A stretch of 64,000 nucleotides of DNA. Source: Hoyosella rhizosphaerae. Lineage in GTDB: Bacteria > Actinomycetota > Actinomycetes > Mycobacteriales > Mycobacteriaceae. Shown here one piece after another: positions 8,428 through 16,962 of this stretch. Position numbers and translations under genes: made by a program. The DNA is taken from NCBI RefSeq assembly GCF_014643175.1, contig NZ_BMJH01000003.1, forward strand, positions 372,001 to 436,000, in the 5' to 3' direction. Below the pieces are notes generated by a model. It worked only from the letters and a program-made list of their open reading frames with translations. It did no database searches and was not told the DNA's origin. The first letter of the stretch is position 1. Every line of letters starts with the position of its first letter.

Positions 8428-9260
8428 TTGTTGTGCCACGCTTGCATGGGACGCCGGATGAGCACATCTTTGATTGCGCGGGTGTGTCGTCGGCTCACGG
8501 GCAATTGCACGGCGGGGAGGTCGCGTTCGCCGCGGAGAGTGACGACATATCCCGTTCCGATGGATTTGAGACCGGTAACGAGCCGCAGGGCTACGAGGTA
8601 AGACCTGTGGACTCGAATAAATCCTGCGTTGGACCACCGCTGTTCAAGAGTGCTGAGTGGGATGCGCACCAGGTGCGAGCCAGTGGTGGTGTGAAGCCGG
8701 GCGTAATCGCCGTCTGCCTCGACCCAGCCGACAGTGGATCTGCGAACAAGTGTCGTTGCCCCACCGAGTTCGACGGGAATGACTTCATCTTGTGGAGTCG
8801 GCGGTGTCTGTGGAGTCGGCGATGCGGGCGCAGGTGTTGGTGATTCTGTGCGGCGTTGTCGGCGTTGTTGGTGGTCCACTATTCGCTCTAGCGCCTGGGC
8901 AAGCCTGGCTTCGCGCACGGGTTTTAGCAGGTAGTCGACAACACCAACATCGAAGGCTTCTACAGCCCTGTCTTCGTGCGCGGTGACGAACACTACGAAG
9001 GGTGGTTCCTTGAATTCGCCGATGATTCCGGCGAGTTCAACGCCATCTAGGCCGGGCATACGAATGTCGCTGAAGACGGCGTCGATTTTTTCGGCGCGCA
9101 ACATTCGGAGCGCTGTGGTCGCATCCGATGCTGCGTGAACCTGGCGCACGTGGGGTTGTGCGCGGAGCAAGTACACCATTTCGTCGAGCGCAGGGGCCTC
9201 GTCGTCGACTGCCAACACTGTTAACCCGTGCGGTGTGGTGGACGTCATACCGTCCATCAT
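8424..9260 (-). CDS. LytTR-family response regulator
   Basis: A 278-residue two-domain regulator. The receiver (residues 14-125) has VDDE at 18-21, phosphoacceptor Asp65 in FSDIRMPGLDG and Lys in LLKPVRE. A Pro/Thr-rich linker follows (about 138-160), then a LytTR DNA-binding domain (RSTVGWVEADGDYARLHTT, FIRVHRSYLVAL). Its start overlaps the kinase stop by 4 bp (ATGA), the mark of a cognate pair. It probably controls its own operon and the symporter below it; no LytTR direct repeat was identified upstream. Confidence 0.9.
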   Translation of the reverse strand: MMDGMTSTTPHGLTVLAVDDEAPALDEMVYLLRAQPHVRQVHAASDATTALRMLRAEKIDAVFSDIRMPGLDGVELAGIIGEFKEPPFVVFVTAHEDRAVEAFDVGVVDYLLKPVREARLAQALERIVDHQQRRQRRTESPTPAPASPTPQTPPTPQDEVIPVELGGATTLVRRSTVGWVEADGDYARLHTTTGSHLVRIPLSTLEQRWSNAGFIRVHRSYLVALRLVTGLKSIGTGYVVTLRGERDLPAVQLPVSRRHTRAIKDVLIRRPMQAWHNK

Positions 9261-10495
9261 GCACGTACTCCCTGTCGAAACTTCGGCACTCGCACAATCA
9301 CTTTTGTTCCCGCACCGACCGCGGTTTCGACGACGAGGCCGTATTCGTTGCCAAAAACGGCGCGGAGTCGTTCGTCAACATTGCTTAGGCCGATGTGTGA
9401 GGCGACGGGATCGTTGTCGAACGCCCCTGATCGCAGTCTTTCTGGGTCGATTCCGATGCCGTCGTCTTCGATACTCAGCACACAGTCTGACCCGGTGTCA
9501 GATGCGGTAATGGTGAGTGCTCCACCATCTGCTTTGGCGGCGATTCCGTGCCGAACGGCATTTTCGACCAGTGGTTGAAGCACGAGGAAGGGAACGACGA
9601 CGTTGAGGACTTCGGGAGCTATTTGGAGTCGGACGCGAAGTTTGTCGCCGAAGCGTGCTTGTTCGAGGGTGAGGTATCGGTCGATGTTTTGCAGTTCGTC
9701 GGCGAGGGTGGTGAATTCTCCTGCGGAACGGAACGAGTATCTGGTGAAGTCGGCAAATTCGAGAATCAGTTCACGGGCTCGGGCAGGGTCTGTTCGCACG
9801 AATGACGCAATGGTGTTGAGCGCGTTGTAAATAAAGTGGGGGCTTATTTGGGCACGCAGGGCTGTGACTTCGGCGCGCGCTAGTCGGCCTCGTGACGCGT
9901 CGAGTTCTGCGAGTTCGAGTTGGCTTGCGGCGTAGCGCGACACTTCAGTGAGGGTGCGCAGAAGTCCTGGCGTGATGGGTTCAGTGACGGTGGCGGCGAG
10001 CAGTCCAACGCAATGTGATTCGCTGCCCGGTGGGTCGGAGATCATCGGTTGCAGCACGAGTGCGCGAACTGCGTCCGGCGTGTGTGCGGGCAAGTCTTTG
10101 CGATGCACGAGTTGCTGCCGACTTGTCTGTACGTACTCGTGGGCAAGCAGTTCCACTGTGGAACGGAGCGAAGGAGCACCGCCGTCCCAGGCCACGACAT
10201 TCCCCTCGATGTCACACAGGGCCAAGGCGTGCGAACCGACCAGCATGCGCAGGTATGGGGCGGCATCGTCTATTCCGTCGCCGTGCAGACCTTGGCGCAA
10301 TGCCTGCGCTGCAGCACCAGCGGTCGCCAGGGTGGAGTGCACAGCGCGCTCAGCAGGCGTGGTGAAGGTGGCGCGTTTTCGCAGCCACATTGCGACGGCG
10401 AGGACCACCATGACAACAGCGAGGAATGTGATGGTTGCTGTGACGACAGGTGGCATAACTGACAGTCTGCCGACTTGATGTGACACTGTGATCAC
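9257..10495 (-). CDS. LytS/YehU-type sensor histidine kinase
   Basis: A roughly 412-residue kinase with one N-terminal membrane helix, a GAF-like input region (LVGSHALALCDIEGNVVAWDG onward), and the His_kinase/HATPase pair of the LytS class. The phosphoacceptor His lies in AQISPHFIYNALNTI, and the ATP-binding N box in LVLQPLVENAVRHGI with G boxes in DDGIGIDPERL and HIGLSNVDERL. Start is uncertain: GTG at 10495 has an AGGA at good spacing; ATG at 10456 or 10543 are alternatives. The input region has no transporter-like membrane bundle, unlike true LytS. It heads the operon of regulator, small membrane protein and symporter, so sensing of the imported acid is likely (inference). Confidence 0.88.
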   Translation of the reverse strand: MITVSHQVGRLSVMPPVVTATITFLAVVMVVLAVAMWLRKRATFTTPAERAVHSTLATAGAAAQALRQGLHGDGIDDAAPYLRMLVGSHALALCDIEGNVVAWDGGAPSLRSTVELLAHEYVQTSRQQLVHRKDLPAHTPDAVRALVLQPMISDPPGSESHCVGLLAATVTEPITPGLLRTLTEVSRYAASQLELAELDASRGRLARAEVTALRAQISPHFIYNALNTIASFVRTDPARARELILEFADFTRYSFRSAGEFTTLADELQNIDRYLTLEQARFGDKLRVRLQIAPEVLNVVVPFLVLQPLVENAVRHGIAAKADGGALTITASDTGSDCVLSIEDDGIGIDPERLRSGAFDNDPVASHIGLSNVDERLRAVFGNEYGLVVETAVGAGTKVIVRVPKFRQGVRA

Positions 10496-10584
10496 TTTTG
10501 CTGTCCTCGTGTTGCTTAGCTTTGGAAGGTTGGACAGACTCATTACGACAAGCGATTATCCCTTTTGCGCAGAAGGAGCGAATT

Positions 10585-11406
10585 ATGTCGCAGTATCCTC
10601 CACCACCGCCCGGTAGCGAACCGCCGCCCGGCGACGACCCGAATGATCGTCCGAGTTGGGAGAACCCACCAAGTTGGGACACCCCACAGTCCGGCGGATT
10701 CCCACCTCCCCCTCCCCCCGAAGGTAACTACCCTCCGGGTGCCCCTTACGGCTCGCCGTATGGTGCGGGTGGATACGGCGCTGGTGGATACGGCGCTGGT
10801 GGATACGGCACGCCTACGGGTGAGTTCAATATCGGTGACGCTATCCGCTGGGCTTGGAACAAGTTTGCCGACAACTGGTCCGTGTGGGTTGGTTTCGTCG
10901 CCATCATGGCTGGTCTACTCATCCTCGATATGGTGACTGACTCAACATTCTTGAGCCTGCTCATCAATGTTTCGTTCACGGTTCTCGGCTGGATGCTTAT
11001 TCGTGGCGCCCTTCTCACTGCAGATGGCGCTAAACCCGCGTTTGGTGATTTCGCCCAACTCAACAATGTCCTGCACCTGGTTTTGGCTGCCATCGCGGTG
11101 AGCATCATGGTGGTCCTTGGGTTGATTCTGCTGATCATCCCCGGTCTCATCATTGCCTTCCTGTCGATGTTTGTCACCCATTCGGTGCTCGACAACAACA
11201 TGGATGTGGTCTCGGCCATTAAGAACAGCTGGAAGCTCGTCTCATCGAATGCCGTGAGCGCATTGCTGCTGGTTGCGGCCGCGATCGGTGCTGCGGTCCT
11301 GATGCTTCTCACCTGCGGCCTGGGCGCCTTCGTTATCATTCCGGTGATGACTATGGTGTCGGTGTACGCGTTTCGCACATTCTCTGGTCGCCAACCGGCT
11401 ATGTAG
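10585..11406 (+). CDS. Proline/glycine-rich integral membrane protein, paralogue 1
   Basis: A 273-residue protein. Residues 1-75 are Pro/Gly/Tyr-rich with short repeats (GGYGAGGYGAGGYG), the rest holds about five membrane helices and ends in a short cytoplasmic tail. The segment IPGLIIAFLSMFVTHSVLDN followed by VVSAIKNSWKLV matches the DUF4013/glycerophosphodiesterase-membrane-domain style proteins common in actinobacteria. ATG at 10585 has a strong GAAGGAG site; the longer upstream frame was rejected for this reason. A close relative follows at 11535. Function unknown; Pro/Gly-rich tails often mediate protein-protein contact. Confidence 0.8.
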   Translation: MSQYPPPPPGSEPPPGDDPNDRPSWENPPSWDTPQSGGFPPPPPPEGNYPPGAPYGSPYGAGGYGAGGYGAGGYGTPTGEFNIGDAIRWAWNKFADNWSVWVGFVAIMAGLLILDMVTDSTFLSLLINVSFTVLGWMLIRGALLTADGAKPAFGDFAQLNNVLHLVLAAIAVSIMVVLGLILLIIPGLIIAFLSMFVTHSVLDNNMDVVSAIKNSWKLVSSNAVSALLLVAAAIGAAVLMLLTCGLGAFVIIPVMTMVSVYAFRTFSGRQPAM

Positions 11407-11423
11407 AATTTGCCATGTTTCCT

Positions 11424-11459
11424 CTACTGGCGCGGGACGATGTCGTCCCGCGCCAGTAG
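11424..11459 (+). terminator. Terminator between paralogous membrane protein genes
   Basis: A perfect hairpin with 17-bp arms (CTACTGGCGCGGGACGA and its complement) and a 2-base centre lies 18 bp after the stop of the first paralogue. The stem is long enough to end transcription even without a strong T run. Confidence 0.7.
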
Positions 11460-11534
11460 TGTTTGTAGTGACGGCCGTGCGATACCACGCGGGAATCACC
11501 GTGCTGTGTGCGCACAACTGTAAGGACGAGGACG

Positions 11535-12425
11535 ATGACGAACGATTCTTCATCTGGAGATAGCTCCGCTGGGTTTCCCCCTCCGGAGAATATTCCTCAA
11601 CCAGGCGCCACCCCTTCCCCTGGTGGCTACCCGCATCAGGGTGAGTATCCGCCGCCGGGCGGATATCCTGGCGACGGTTTGAAACCACCACCGGGTTCGT
11701 ATCCCCCGCCCGTTGAACATCACGTGCCTTATGGCGTGCCCGCGGGTAACACTGCGTTTCGTGCGCGGCGCCGCAACGGCGAAGTCGCGCCGTTCCATGT
11801 TGGCGAGGTGATGTCGTTCGCGTGGGGTCGGTTCCGTGACAATGTTGGAACTTGGTTGGCGTTCATGCTGATCAGCATCGCGGCGTCGTTGCTTGTGGTG
11901 TTTCCGATGTCGCTTGTGTTTTTCGCGCCGGTGGCTGATTCGGGTAGCGGCACCGCACTTGTGCTGACGCTCGGGGCTGCTGGTGTGGCATTGATTGTGC
12001 TGGTGGGGATGCTGCTGCAGGCCGCGTTGGTGCGTGCGGCGTTAGCTGAAAGCGCGCAGGATAGGCCGAGCCTGCGTCATTTCGGCAGGATACGGAATCT
12101 TTCCCAAGCGTTGCTGGCCATGGCGATCGTGGCGGTATTGACGTTCGCTGGGCTGTTGCTATTTGTGCTGCCAGGGCTTCTGGTGGCGTTCTTCAGCATG
12201 TTTGCAGTGCATTTCGCTGTGGATCAGAATTTGTCGGCGATCGATGCCATCAAGTCGAGTTGGCGTGCGGTCGGCGCGAACGTCGGCCCGCTGCTTTTAC
12301 TCGTTCTGGTTTTGTATCTGATTAACCTGGCCGGGGCATTGATCCTTATTGGGTTCTTGGTGACGGTGCCGGTCGCGGCTATCGCGGTTGCCCTGGCGTA
12401 TCGCAGGGTGACCGGCACGGCTTAG
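11535..12425 (+). CDS. Proline-rich integral membrane protein, paralogue 2
   Basis: A 296-residue protein with the same plan as its neighbour: residues 1-80 rich in Pro/Gly (FPPPENIPQPG, YPPPGGYPG), then about six membrane helices. The shared core reads FHVGEVMSFAWGRFRDNVG near residue 90 and PGLLVAFFSMFAVHFAVDQN, then AIDAIKSSWRAVG near the end. The two genes clearly arose by duplication. The ATG at 11535 follows a GGACGAGG stretch. No function can be assigned beyond a membrane role. Confidence 0.8.
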   Translation: MTNDSSSGDSSAGFPPPENIPQPGATPSPGGYPHQGEYPPPGGYPGDGLKPPPGSYPPPVEHHVPYGVPAGNTAFRARRRNGEVAPFHVGEVMSFAWGRFRDNVGTWLAFMLISIAASLLVVFPMSLVFFAPVADSGSGTALVLTLGAAGVALIVLVGMLLQAALVRAALAESAQDRPSLRHFGRIRNLSQALLAMAIVAVLTFAGLLLFVLPGLLVAFFSMFAVHFAVDQNLSAIDAIKSSWRAVGANVGPLLLLVLVLYLINLAGALILIGFLVTVPVAAIAVALAYRRVTGTA

Positions 12426-12450
12426 CGACCAGCACCGCGTAGTCCCCCCG

Positions 12451-13731
12451 CTATTGCGGGCATGTCGATTCTGCTGGCGCTCCCGCAAAACGCTCGCGCA
12501 ACCAGGTGTTGCTTTCCTCGGCGCGGCCAATGCTGAAGTGGTCTGCCCCTGCGATCAGCCGTGCATCAACCTCGGTGCCGCCGGTACACGCCCGCTCGAT
12601 GGCACGGTCAATCCATGGGGCGGGCACAACCGTGTCACGGTCGCCGTACAGAACGAGTAGGGGCACCTCTGCGCGATCCAGGGGCAGGGCGGTGGATGTT
12701 AGCCAGTCGCGGATACCGTCAGCGGCAGCCTCTGTGAACGGCCCAATGTCCTCCGGTGAGCTTGTGAGCAAGGCCAGCGCTGTTCCGAACCACGCTGTGC
12801 CGACGCATTGTTCTACCATCCCGAAACCGTTGGCGAGTGAACCTCGAAGGTAGTCGTCGAATGAGGCGGTGGGCTCTATCGCTTGGTATCCGGCGATGAC
12901 GTAGGGCAAGAGGGCGATTTGAAAGACGTCGAGGTCCCAGGGAGGCTCGCCGTCAGTGATGGGGCTGAGGTCGGCGGCGGGCGCTATGGCAACTGATCCC
13001 ACAAGCTCAAGGCCGTCGCCGTAGTCTGTTGCGGCCTCTGCAGCGGCCCAGGCGGCCTGACCTCCTTGTGAAATGCCGAGAGCCGCCCACTGGTTGCTTA
13101 ACGACGCGTCAATGTTTTTCGCTGCTCGTACCATGTCGATCGTGTTGAACGCCGCGGTTATGGGTTCAAGGTAGGGGTGTCCTCCCCCAGCGCCAAGGCC
13201 CTCGTAGTCTGTTGCTGCGACGGCGAAGCCCGCGTTGAGCAATGATGCGATGCGTGACGCTTGGCCGAGAAGGTCGCTGTGTTGCGATGGGCCACATTGA
13301 GACGCGACGCCGGTGGTTCCGTGGGCGAAGGAGACTATCGGCCACCCTCCGGCGGGGGCTTGGCCGTTCGGGATGAACACCGCCCCTGTTACTTCTGTTG
13401 GTCTGCCGTCGATTCCGGAGGTTGAGCGGTAGGTGACACGGTGCGCTTCTGCGGCGGCGTTGGCGACTTCGGGGAGCAGTGTGTGGAGTGGCTCGGCGTC
13501 GAGGATCTCGCCACGCGTGTCTGTCGCTACAGCCGCGATATCGTATGGACCCCGTGGCACACCTGCGTCGCTCGGTGCCGCATCCTCGTGCGCTTCCTGG
13601 GGTTGGTCAACGGCTGTGCATCCCGTGAGAACCAATGCCGCAGCTACGAATATTGTGCCGAAAGTTGCTCTGCGGCAGGTGGCTCTGGAGAGGGGTGCCC
13701 TGCGGAAGAGTGGGCTCGGGGGTGGTGTCAC
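12451..13731 (-). CDS. Secreted lipoprotein lipase (LIP family)
   Basis: A 426-residue extracellular enzyme. The N-terminus has a twin-arginine-poor but basic signal region, a hydrophobic core and a lipobox LTGC near residue 38, so export and lipid anchoring are likely. The body matches the secretory lipase (LIP) family: HGTTGVASQCGPSQH, nucleophile GISQGGQAAW, Asp in LYGDRDTVVP and His in GADHFSIG. It would hydrolyse triacylglycerols or other acyl esters outside the membrane. The GTG start abuts the stop of the DCC-family gene, so the two are probably co-transcribed. Confidence 0.85.
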   Translation of the reverse strand: MTPPPSPLFRRAPLSRATCRRATFGTIFVAAALVLTGCTAVDQPQEAHEDAAPSDAGVPRGPYDIAAVATDTRGEILDAEPLHTLLPEVANAAAEAHRVTYRSTSGIDGRPTEVTGAVFIPNGQAPAGGWPIVSFAHGTTGVASQCGPSQHSDLLGQASRIASLLNAGFAVAATDYEGLGAGGGHPYLEPITAAFNTIDMVRAAKNIDASLSNQWAALGISQGGQAAWAAAEAATDYGDGLELVGSVAIAPAADLSPITDGEPPWDLDVFQIALLPYVIAGYQAIEPTASFDDYLRGSLANGFGMVEQCVGTAWFGTALALLTSSPEDIGPFTEAAADGIRDWLTSTALPLDRAEVPLLVLYGDRDTVVPAPWIDRAIERACTGGTEVDARLIAGADHFSIGRAEESNTWLRERFAGAPAESTCPQ

Positions 13732-14106
13732 CTAATCAAGTGTGCATGTTTTTGTGCCGCCTGGCATCCAGTGCCGATGGTCCGCGACCCATTGGTAGAC
13801 AACGTCTTGCACGCGGGTCATACCGGGGAGGGCATAGACTCGTGCGGGAATCGATGATCCTGTTGCGACGGTGAGCGCTGCGTTGACTGCCGCGGCTCCC
13901 CTGGTCAGCGTGCCGTCTGACTTCTTAGCCCACACTGCTGCGGCCGCGTCAGCTTCTGAAACCGCGAAGGCCTCAAGTGCACCTGGACTTTGAAAGGCAA
14001 CTGCGCCGACGCGGCGATGACGGTCTAGGCGGCCGAGGATGTTGACGCAGCGTACGCAGAATCCGCAATCGCGGTCGTAGAGAACGACTATTTCAGGTTC
14101 CGCCAT
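13732..14106 (-). CDS. DCC-family thiol-disulfide protein (DUF393)
   Basis: A 124-residue protein starting IVVLYDRDCGFCVRCVNILG; the DxxCxxC-type motif with the following Arg-rich helix is characteristic of DUF393. The thioredoxin-like fold implies a redox role, but no member is well characterised. Its stop directly precedes the GTG of the secreted lipase, an arrangement suggesting joint expression. Length is typical. Confidence 0.85.
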   Translation of the reverse strand: MAEPEIVVLYDRDCGFCVRCVNILGRLDRHRRVGAVAFQSPGALEAFAVSEADAAAAVWAKKSDGTLTRGAAAVNAALTVATGSSIPARVYALPGMTRVQDVVYQWVADHRHWMPGGTKTCTLD

Positions 14107-14135
14107 GACGACTCCTCATGCTTTCGGGTGAAATG

Positions 14136-14169
14136 CGTATGCCCCCACCAAAGTAGGCGGGGGCATACG
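14136..14169 (-). terminator. Terminator of the repeat-protein gene
   Basis: An inverted repeat with 14-bp arms (CGTATGCCCCCACC and GGCGGGGGCATACG, one mismatch that forms G-U in RNA) and a 6-base loop lies 43 bp beyond the stop of the gene at 14213 on the minus strand. Confidence 0.65.
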
Positions 14170-14212
14170 TGATGTCGCTCAGATTGCAGCGTTGTGTCGC
14201 TTAGTGCGACTT

Positions 14213-14533
14213 TCAGCTAGCTGGAACGAGCTTCTTTGCCGAGTCCTGAACCTTGGTGACCTGGGCGGTGAACTTGCCCTTGGTCTGGGTGTCAACGAAC
14301 GATGCGGCCTTGTCGACTGCGGAGTCGATCTGGTCCTTCTTGCTTGCTACAGCTGCTTTTGCCTTGGTGGCGTTGGCGTCGAATGCAGCCTTTGCCTTGG
14401 TGGCGTTAGCGTCGAATGCAGCCTTTGCCTTGGTGGCGTTAGCATCGAAAGCTGCCTTTGCCTTGGTGGCGTTAGCATCGACGGTTGCTTTTGCCTTGGC
14501 AGCGATGTCCTTGGCTGAGTTGAGCGCGCTCAT
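14213..14533 (-). CDS. Ala/Lys repeat protein, MT0933-antitoxin-like C-terminus
   Basis: A 106-residue highly helical protein. Residues 19-62 are four tandem copies of an 11-residue unit (DANATKAKAAF). The C-terminal part (DKAASFVDTQTKGKFTAQ followed by VQDSAKKLV) resembles the MT0933/Rv0909-type antitoxin family (PF14013), and the position beyond the MBL and echA6 genes agrees with the Rv0909 locus. No toxin gene accompanies it. The 11-residue periodicity also recalls LEA-type stress proteins. ATG at 14533 has an AGGGAG site. The antitoxin label is by resemblance only. Confidence 0.75.
   Translation of the reverse strand: MSALNSAKDIAAKAKATVDANATKAKAAFDANATKAKAAFDANATKAKAAFDANATKAKAAVASKKDQIDSAVDKAASFVDTQTKGKFTAQVTKVQDSAKKLVPAS
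14348..14479 (-). repeat. Four 33-bp tandem repeats inside the Ala/Lys repeat gene
   Basis: Four in-frame 33-bp units encode DANATKAKAAF (last unit ends in V). The units are nearly identical at DNA level, so copy number may vary between strains by slippage. Confidence 0.9.
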
Positions 14534-15000
14534 AGTTCTCCCTAAATGCTGGCACCTTGTGAATCGTGCCTACGTCGGTCGGGGTAAAGCCCCGCTTGGC
14601 ATTTAGTGTCGCAGCAAAGCAGACAAACTTCCACTTAGTGTGGCCATTGCCACGCTGCAAATAATGCGGGGCGTTCATTTTGATGAAGGCTGGCTCGAAT
14701 GCGTCACATCGGCAAGGTTTGCGACAGCCAAAAGTTAGTTGAAAGTGGCAGCTGACCTGCCATGAGAACCGGCGTTTGACTCGACTTGAGTGTGACGGTT
14801 TAGCACTTTTTGCAACCGTACGGTAACACCATTAAGCAAGCAACAAAGATTGTGTTCTGCGATTCGAAATGTTCAAGATCAACTAGATTCTTTTTGGTCG
14901 CAAAGTCGTCGACAAGAGTTCCCGCCAAATTCATAAAACAATCGTCAATAACTTTTTATGTAGGACGATGTTCTCAATTACTTGAGATCGAATCCGCACG
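14534..15000. other. Gene-free, AT-richer gap
   Basis: About 470 bp between the repeat-protein start and the MBL hydrolase stop. The right part (14800-15000) is noticeably AT-rich compared with its surroundings. A 64-codon frame at 14810 has no ribosome site and no recognisable protein. It must hold the promoter of the repeat-protein gene; I see no clear operator. Confidence 0.6.
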
Positions 15001-16131
15001 CTAGCCACACCGAACCCACCACGCCTCCCTTGGCAGAGCCTTAAGTGCGTCCACGCGCTGCCCTGGCATCGGAACCACATACTGAACTCCCCGCTCAACA
15101 CTGGCAGCACGCAACCTCACAATCGGCTCCGACCACGAATGAAAGCCCAAGTTGAACGTCCCCCAATGGATTGGCACCAAAACGCTCGTACCAGCCCCAC
15201 TGGTGAGCAGGCAATGCGCCTGCACCGCCTCCTCCGGATTCATATGCACGTCAGGCCACTGGTCCGAGTACGCACCGATCGGCAGCAACGTCACGTCAAA
15301 CGGGCCGTAGTCGGCAGCAATCGACTCGAAACTTGCAGTAAAACCGGTGTCACCGCCGAAGAACACACGCCGACGTTCCCCCGCAATCACAAACGAAGCC
15401 CACAATGTCGTGTTGCGTCGAAACCCCCGGCCGGAAAAATGCCGAGCAGGGGTACACGTCACAGACACGTGCCGAGTTTTGCCGCCGACCGTAAGCATGT
15501 CGGTCGAATCGCCCCAATCGAGCTCAGTAATAACCCGATCTGGCACTCCCCACGACCGCAAGTGAGAGCCCACACCCAGCGGAACTATGAATCGCACCGA
15601 CTGCGAGGCGTTTAATGCCTTCACAGTTCTCTCATCAAGGTGGTCGTAGTGGTCATGCGAGATAAGCACCGCATCGAGTGTCGGCAACTCGGCAATCTTG
15701 ATCGGCACCGGGTGCATTCGCTTCGGCCCCAACTCTTTCGACGGAGACACTCGGTCACTCCATACCGGGTCCGTCAAGATGCGACAACCATCAATCTCCA
15801 CGATCGCGGTCGCATGGCCCAACCACGTCACAGCGAGTTCACTCGCCTCGACCGGCGCTAGCGGAACCGCCATCGGCACCGCTGCCGACGGTCCGCCAGA
15901 GTTGCCACGGAGGATCGCCGCTGCCAACAAGTCAGGTACCTGTTTGCGGGTAAACGGAGTGGCTGGCTCGAGGTTGTGGAACCGGCCATCGCGGAAATGT
16001 GGTGAACCCGCCGCATATGGGCGAATGCGTGACCGCGAAGCCCCCGCAGCCTGGTAGATACGCATGCCGGCAACGACCCCAGCAGTTAGACCGGCAAAAC
16101 CCGCGCTAGCAAACGCAATTCGTCGACGCAC
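15001..16131 (-). CDS. MBL-fold metallo-hydrolase (NAPE-PLD/RomA-like)
   Basis: A 376-residue protein of the metallo-beta-lactamase fold. The metal-binding motif HDHYDH is at residues 159-164, with further ligands in CTPARHFSGRG, FFGGDTGF and the VPIHWGTFN end. The N-terminal hydrophobic stretch (7-25) could be a signal or membrane anchor. Members hydrolyse phosphodiesters such as N-acyl phosphatidylethanolamines or lipid-like substrates. Its position next to echA6 fits the Rv0906 gene order recalled from M. tuberculosis. GTG start. Confidence 0.85.
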   Translation of the reverse strand: MRRRIAFASAGFAGLTAGVVAGMRIYQAAGASRSRIRPYAAGSPHFRDGRFHNLEPATPFTRKQVPDLLAAAILRGNSGGPSAAVPMAVPLAPVEASELAVTWLGHATAIVEIDGCRILTDPVWSDRVSPSKELGPKRMHPVPIKIAELPTLDAVLISHDHYDHLDERTVKALNASQSVRFIVPLGVGSHLRSWGVPDRVITELDWGDSTDMLTVGGKTRHVSVTCTPARHFSGRGFRRNTTLWASFVIAGERRRVFFGGDTGFTASFESIAADYGPFDVTLLPIGAYSDQWPDVHMNPEEAVQAHCLLTSGAGTSVLVPIHWGTFNLGFHSWSEPIVRLRAASVERGVQYVVPMPGQRVDALKALPREAWWVRCG

Positions 16132-16169
16132 AATGACACTGTATGACGGTTTGTGAGCGTGCGCTCGCG

Positions 16170-16919
16170 CTACTCCCCACGAAACGAGGGTGGACGCCCT
16201 TCCTTGCGTGCAGCCCGAGCCTCCGCCACATCTGAACTCGACCAGGCAGCAGTATGTGCTTCCTGCTGTTCACGCGTAGGAGTGCTGTCGGGCATATGGT
16301 TGAAAACGAGTTTGAGGTGCCGTAATGACAGCGGTGCAAGTTCGGCGATCTCGGCAGCCCAGTCTTGCGCAGCGGCGAGATCACCACGCCTGTTTGCCAG
16401 GCCACATTGCGCCGCCCGATCAACATCAATGGACTCCACACCGATGAGCATGCTGCGCGCAACACTTCCCCCGGCGAGTTCACTCAACCGGTTGATGGTC
16501 CAGTTGTCCATCGCGAACCCGAGTTTGGCAACCGGAATCATGAAAGATCCACTATCTGCGACGACCCGCAGGTCCGCCACCAGTGCCAGTTGGACACCCG
16601 CCCCCACAGCTGGGCCGTTCACCGCTGCAATCACTGGTAGCGGAGTTTCGCGCAATGTCGTGAGCATCGTGTACAGCGAACCTATGAAGTCGCGATCGTA
16701 TGCCGCGCTACCTAGGTCCGCGCCCGCGCAAAATGCGGATCCCTGCCCAGTGATCACAATCGCCCGCGCACCATCGCGTTCTGCGTCGCGCACTGCAGCT
16801 GTGACGCCTGAACACACCGCCGTATTGAGAGCGTTGCGCCGTTCGGGGCGTTGCAACTCCAGTGTCACAACTTTGTTCGCGCGGGCGATTCCGAGCATGT
16901 TCACTCCACTCTCATTCAA
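16170..16919 (-). CDS. echA6: EchA6-like crotonase, catalytic glutamates missing
   Basis: A 249-residue crotonase-fold protein with the acyl-CoA oxyanion motifs SAFCAGADLG (61-70) and NGPAVGAGVQLAL (101-113). Aligning by eye to classical enoyl-CoA hydratase, the two catalytic Glu positions are Gln110 and Val130, so hydration is unlikely. M. tuberculosis EchA6, which occupies the same position beside accD3 and prrAB, likewise lacks activity and has been described as shuttling acyl-CoA to FAS-II. A similar non-catalytic, mycolate-related role is inferred. Start may be this ATG or the ATG at 16898. Confidence 0.85.
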   Translation of the reverse strand: MNESGVNMLGIARANKVVTLELQRPERRNALNTAVCSGVTAAVRDAERDGARAIVITGQGSAFCAGADLGSAAYDRDFIGSLYTMLTTLRETPLPVIAAVNGPAVGAGVQLALVADLRVVADSGSFMIPVAKLGFAMDNWTINRLSELAGGSVARSMLIGVESIDVDRAAQCGLANRRGDLAAAQDWAAEIAELAPLSLRHLKLVFNHMPDSTPTREQQEAHTAAWSSSDVAEARAARKEGRPPSFRGE

Positions 16920-16962
16920 ATTCCTGTTTCAGTGAGGACATTACTTGGGCACCGCACCAGAG

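Noticed and set aside
10480-10500. GTGACACTGTGATCAC near the kinase start as a CRP site
   Set aside because: Spacing between GTGA and TCAC is 8 bp, or zero for the inner palindrome; not the N6 pattern.
14810-15004. 64-codon frame in the AT-rich gap
   Set aside because: No ribosome site, overlaps the end of the MBL gene and has no recognisable composition or family.
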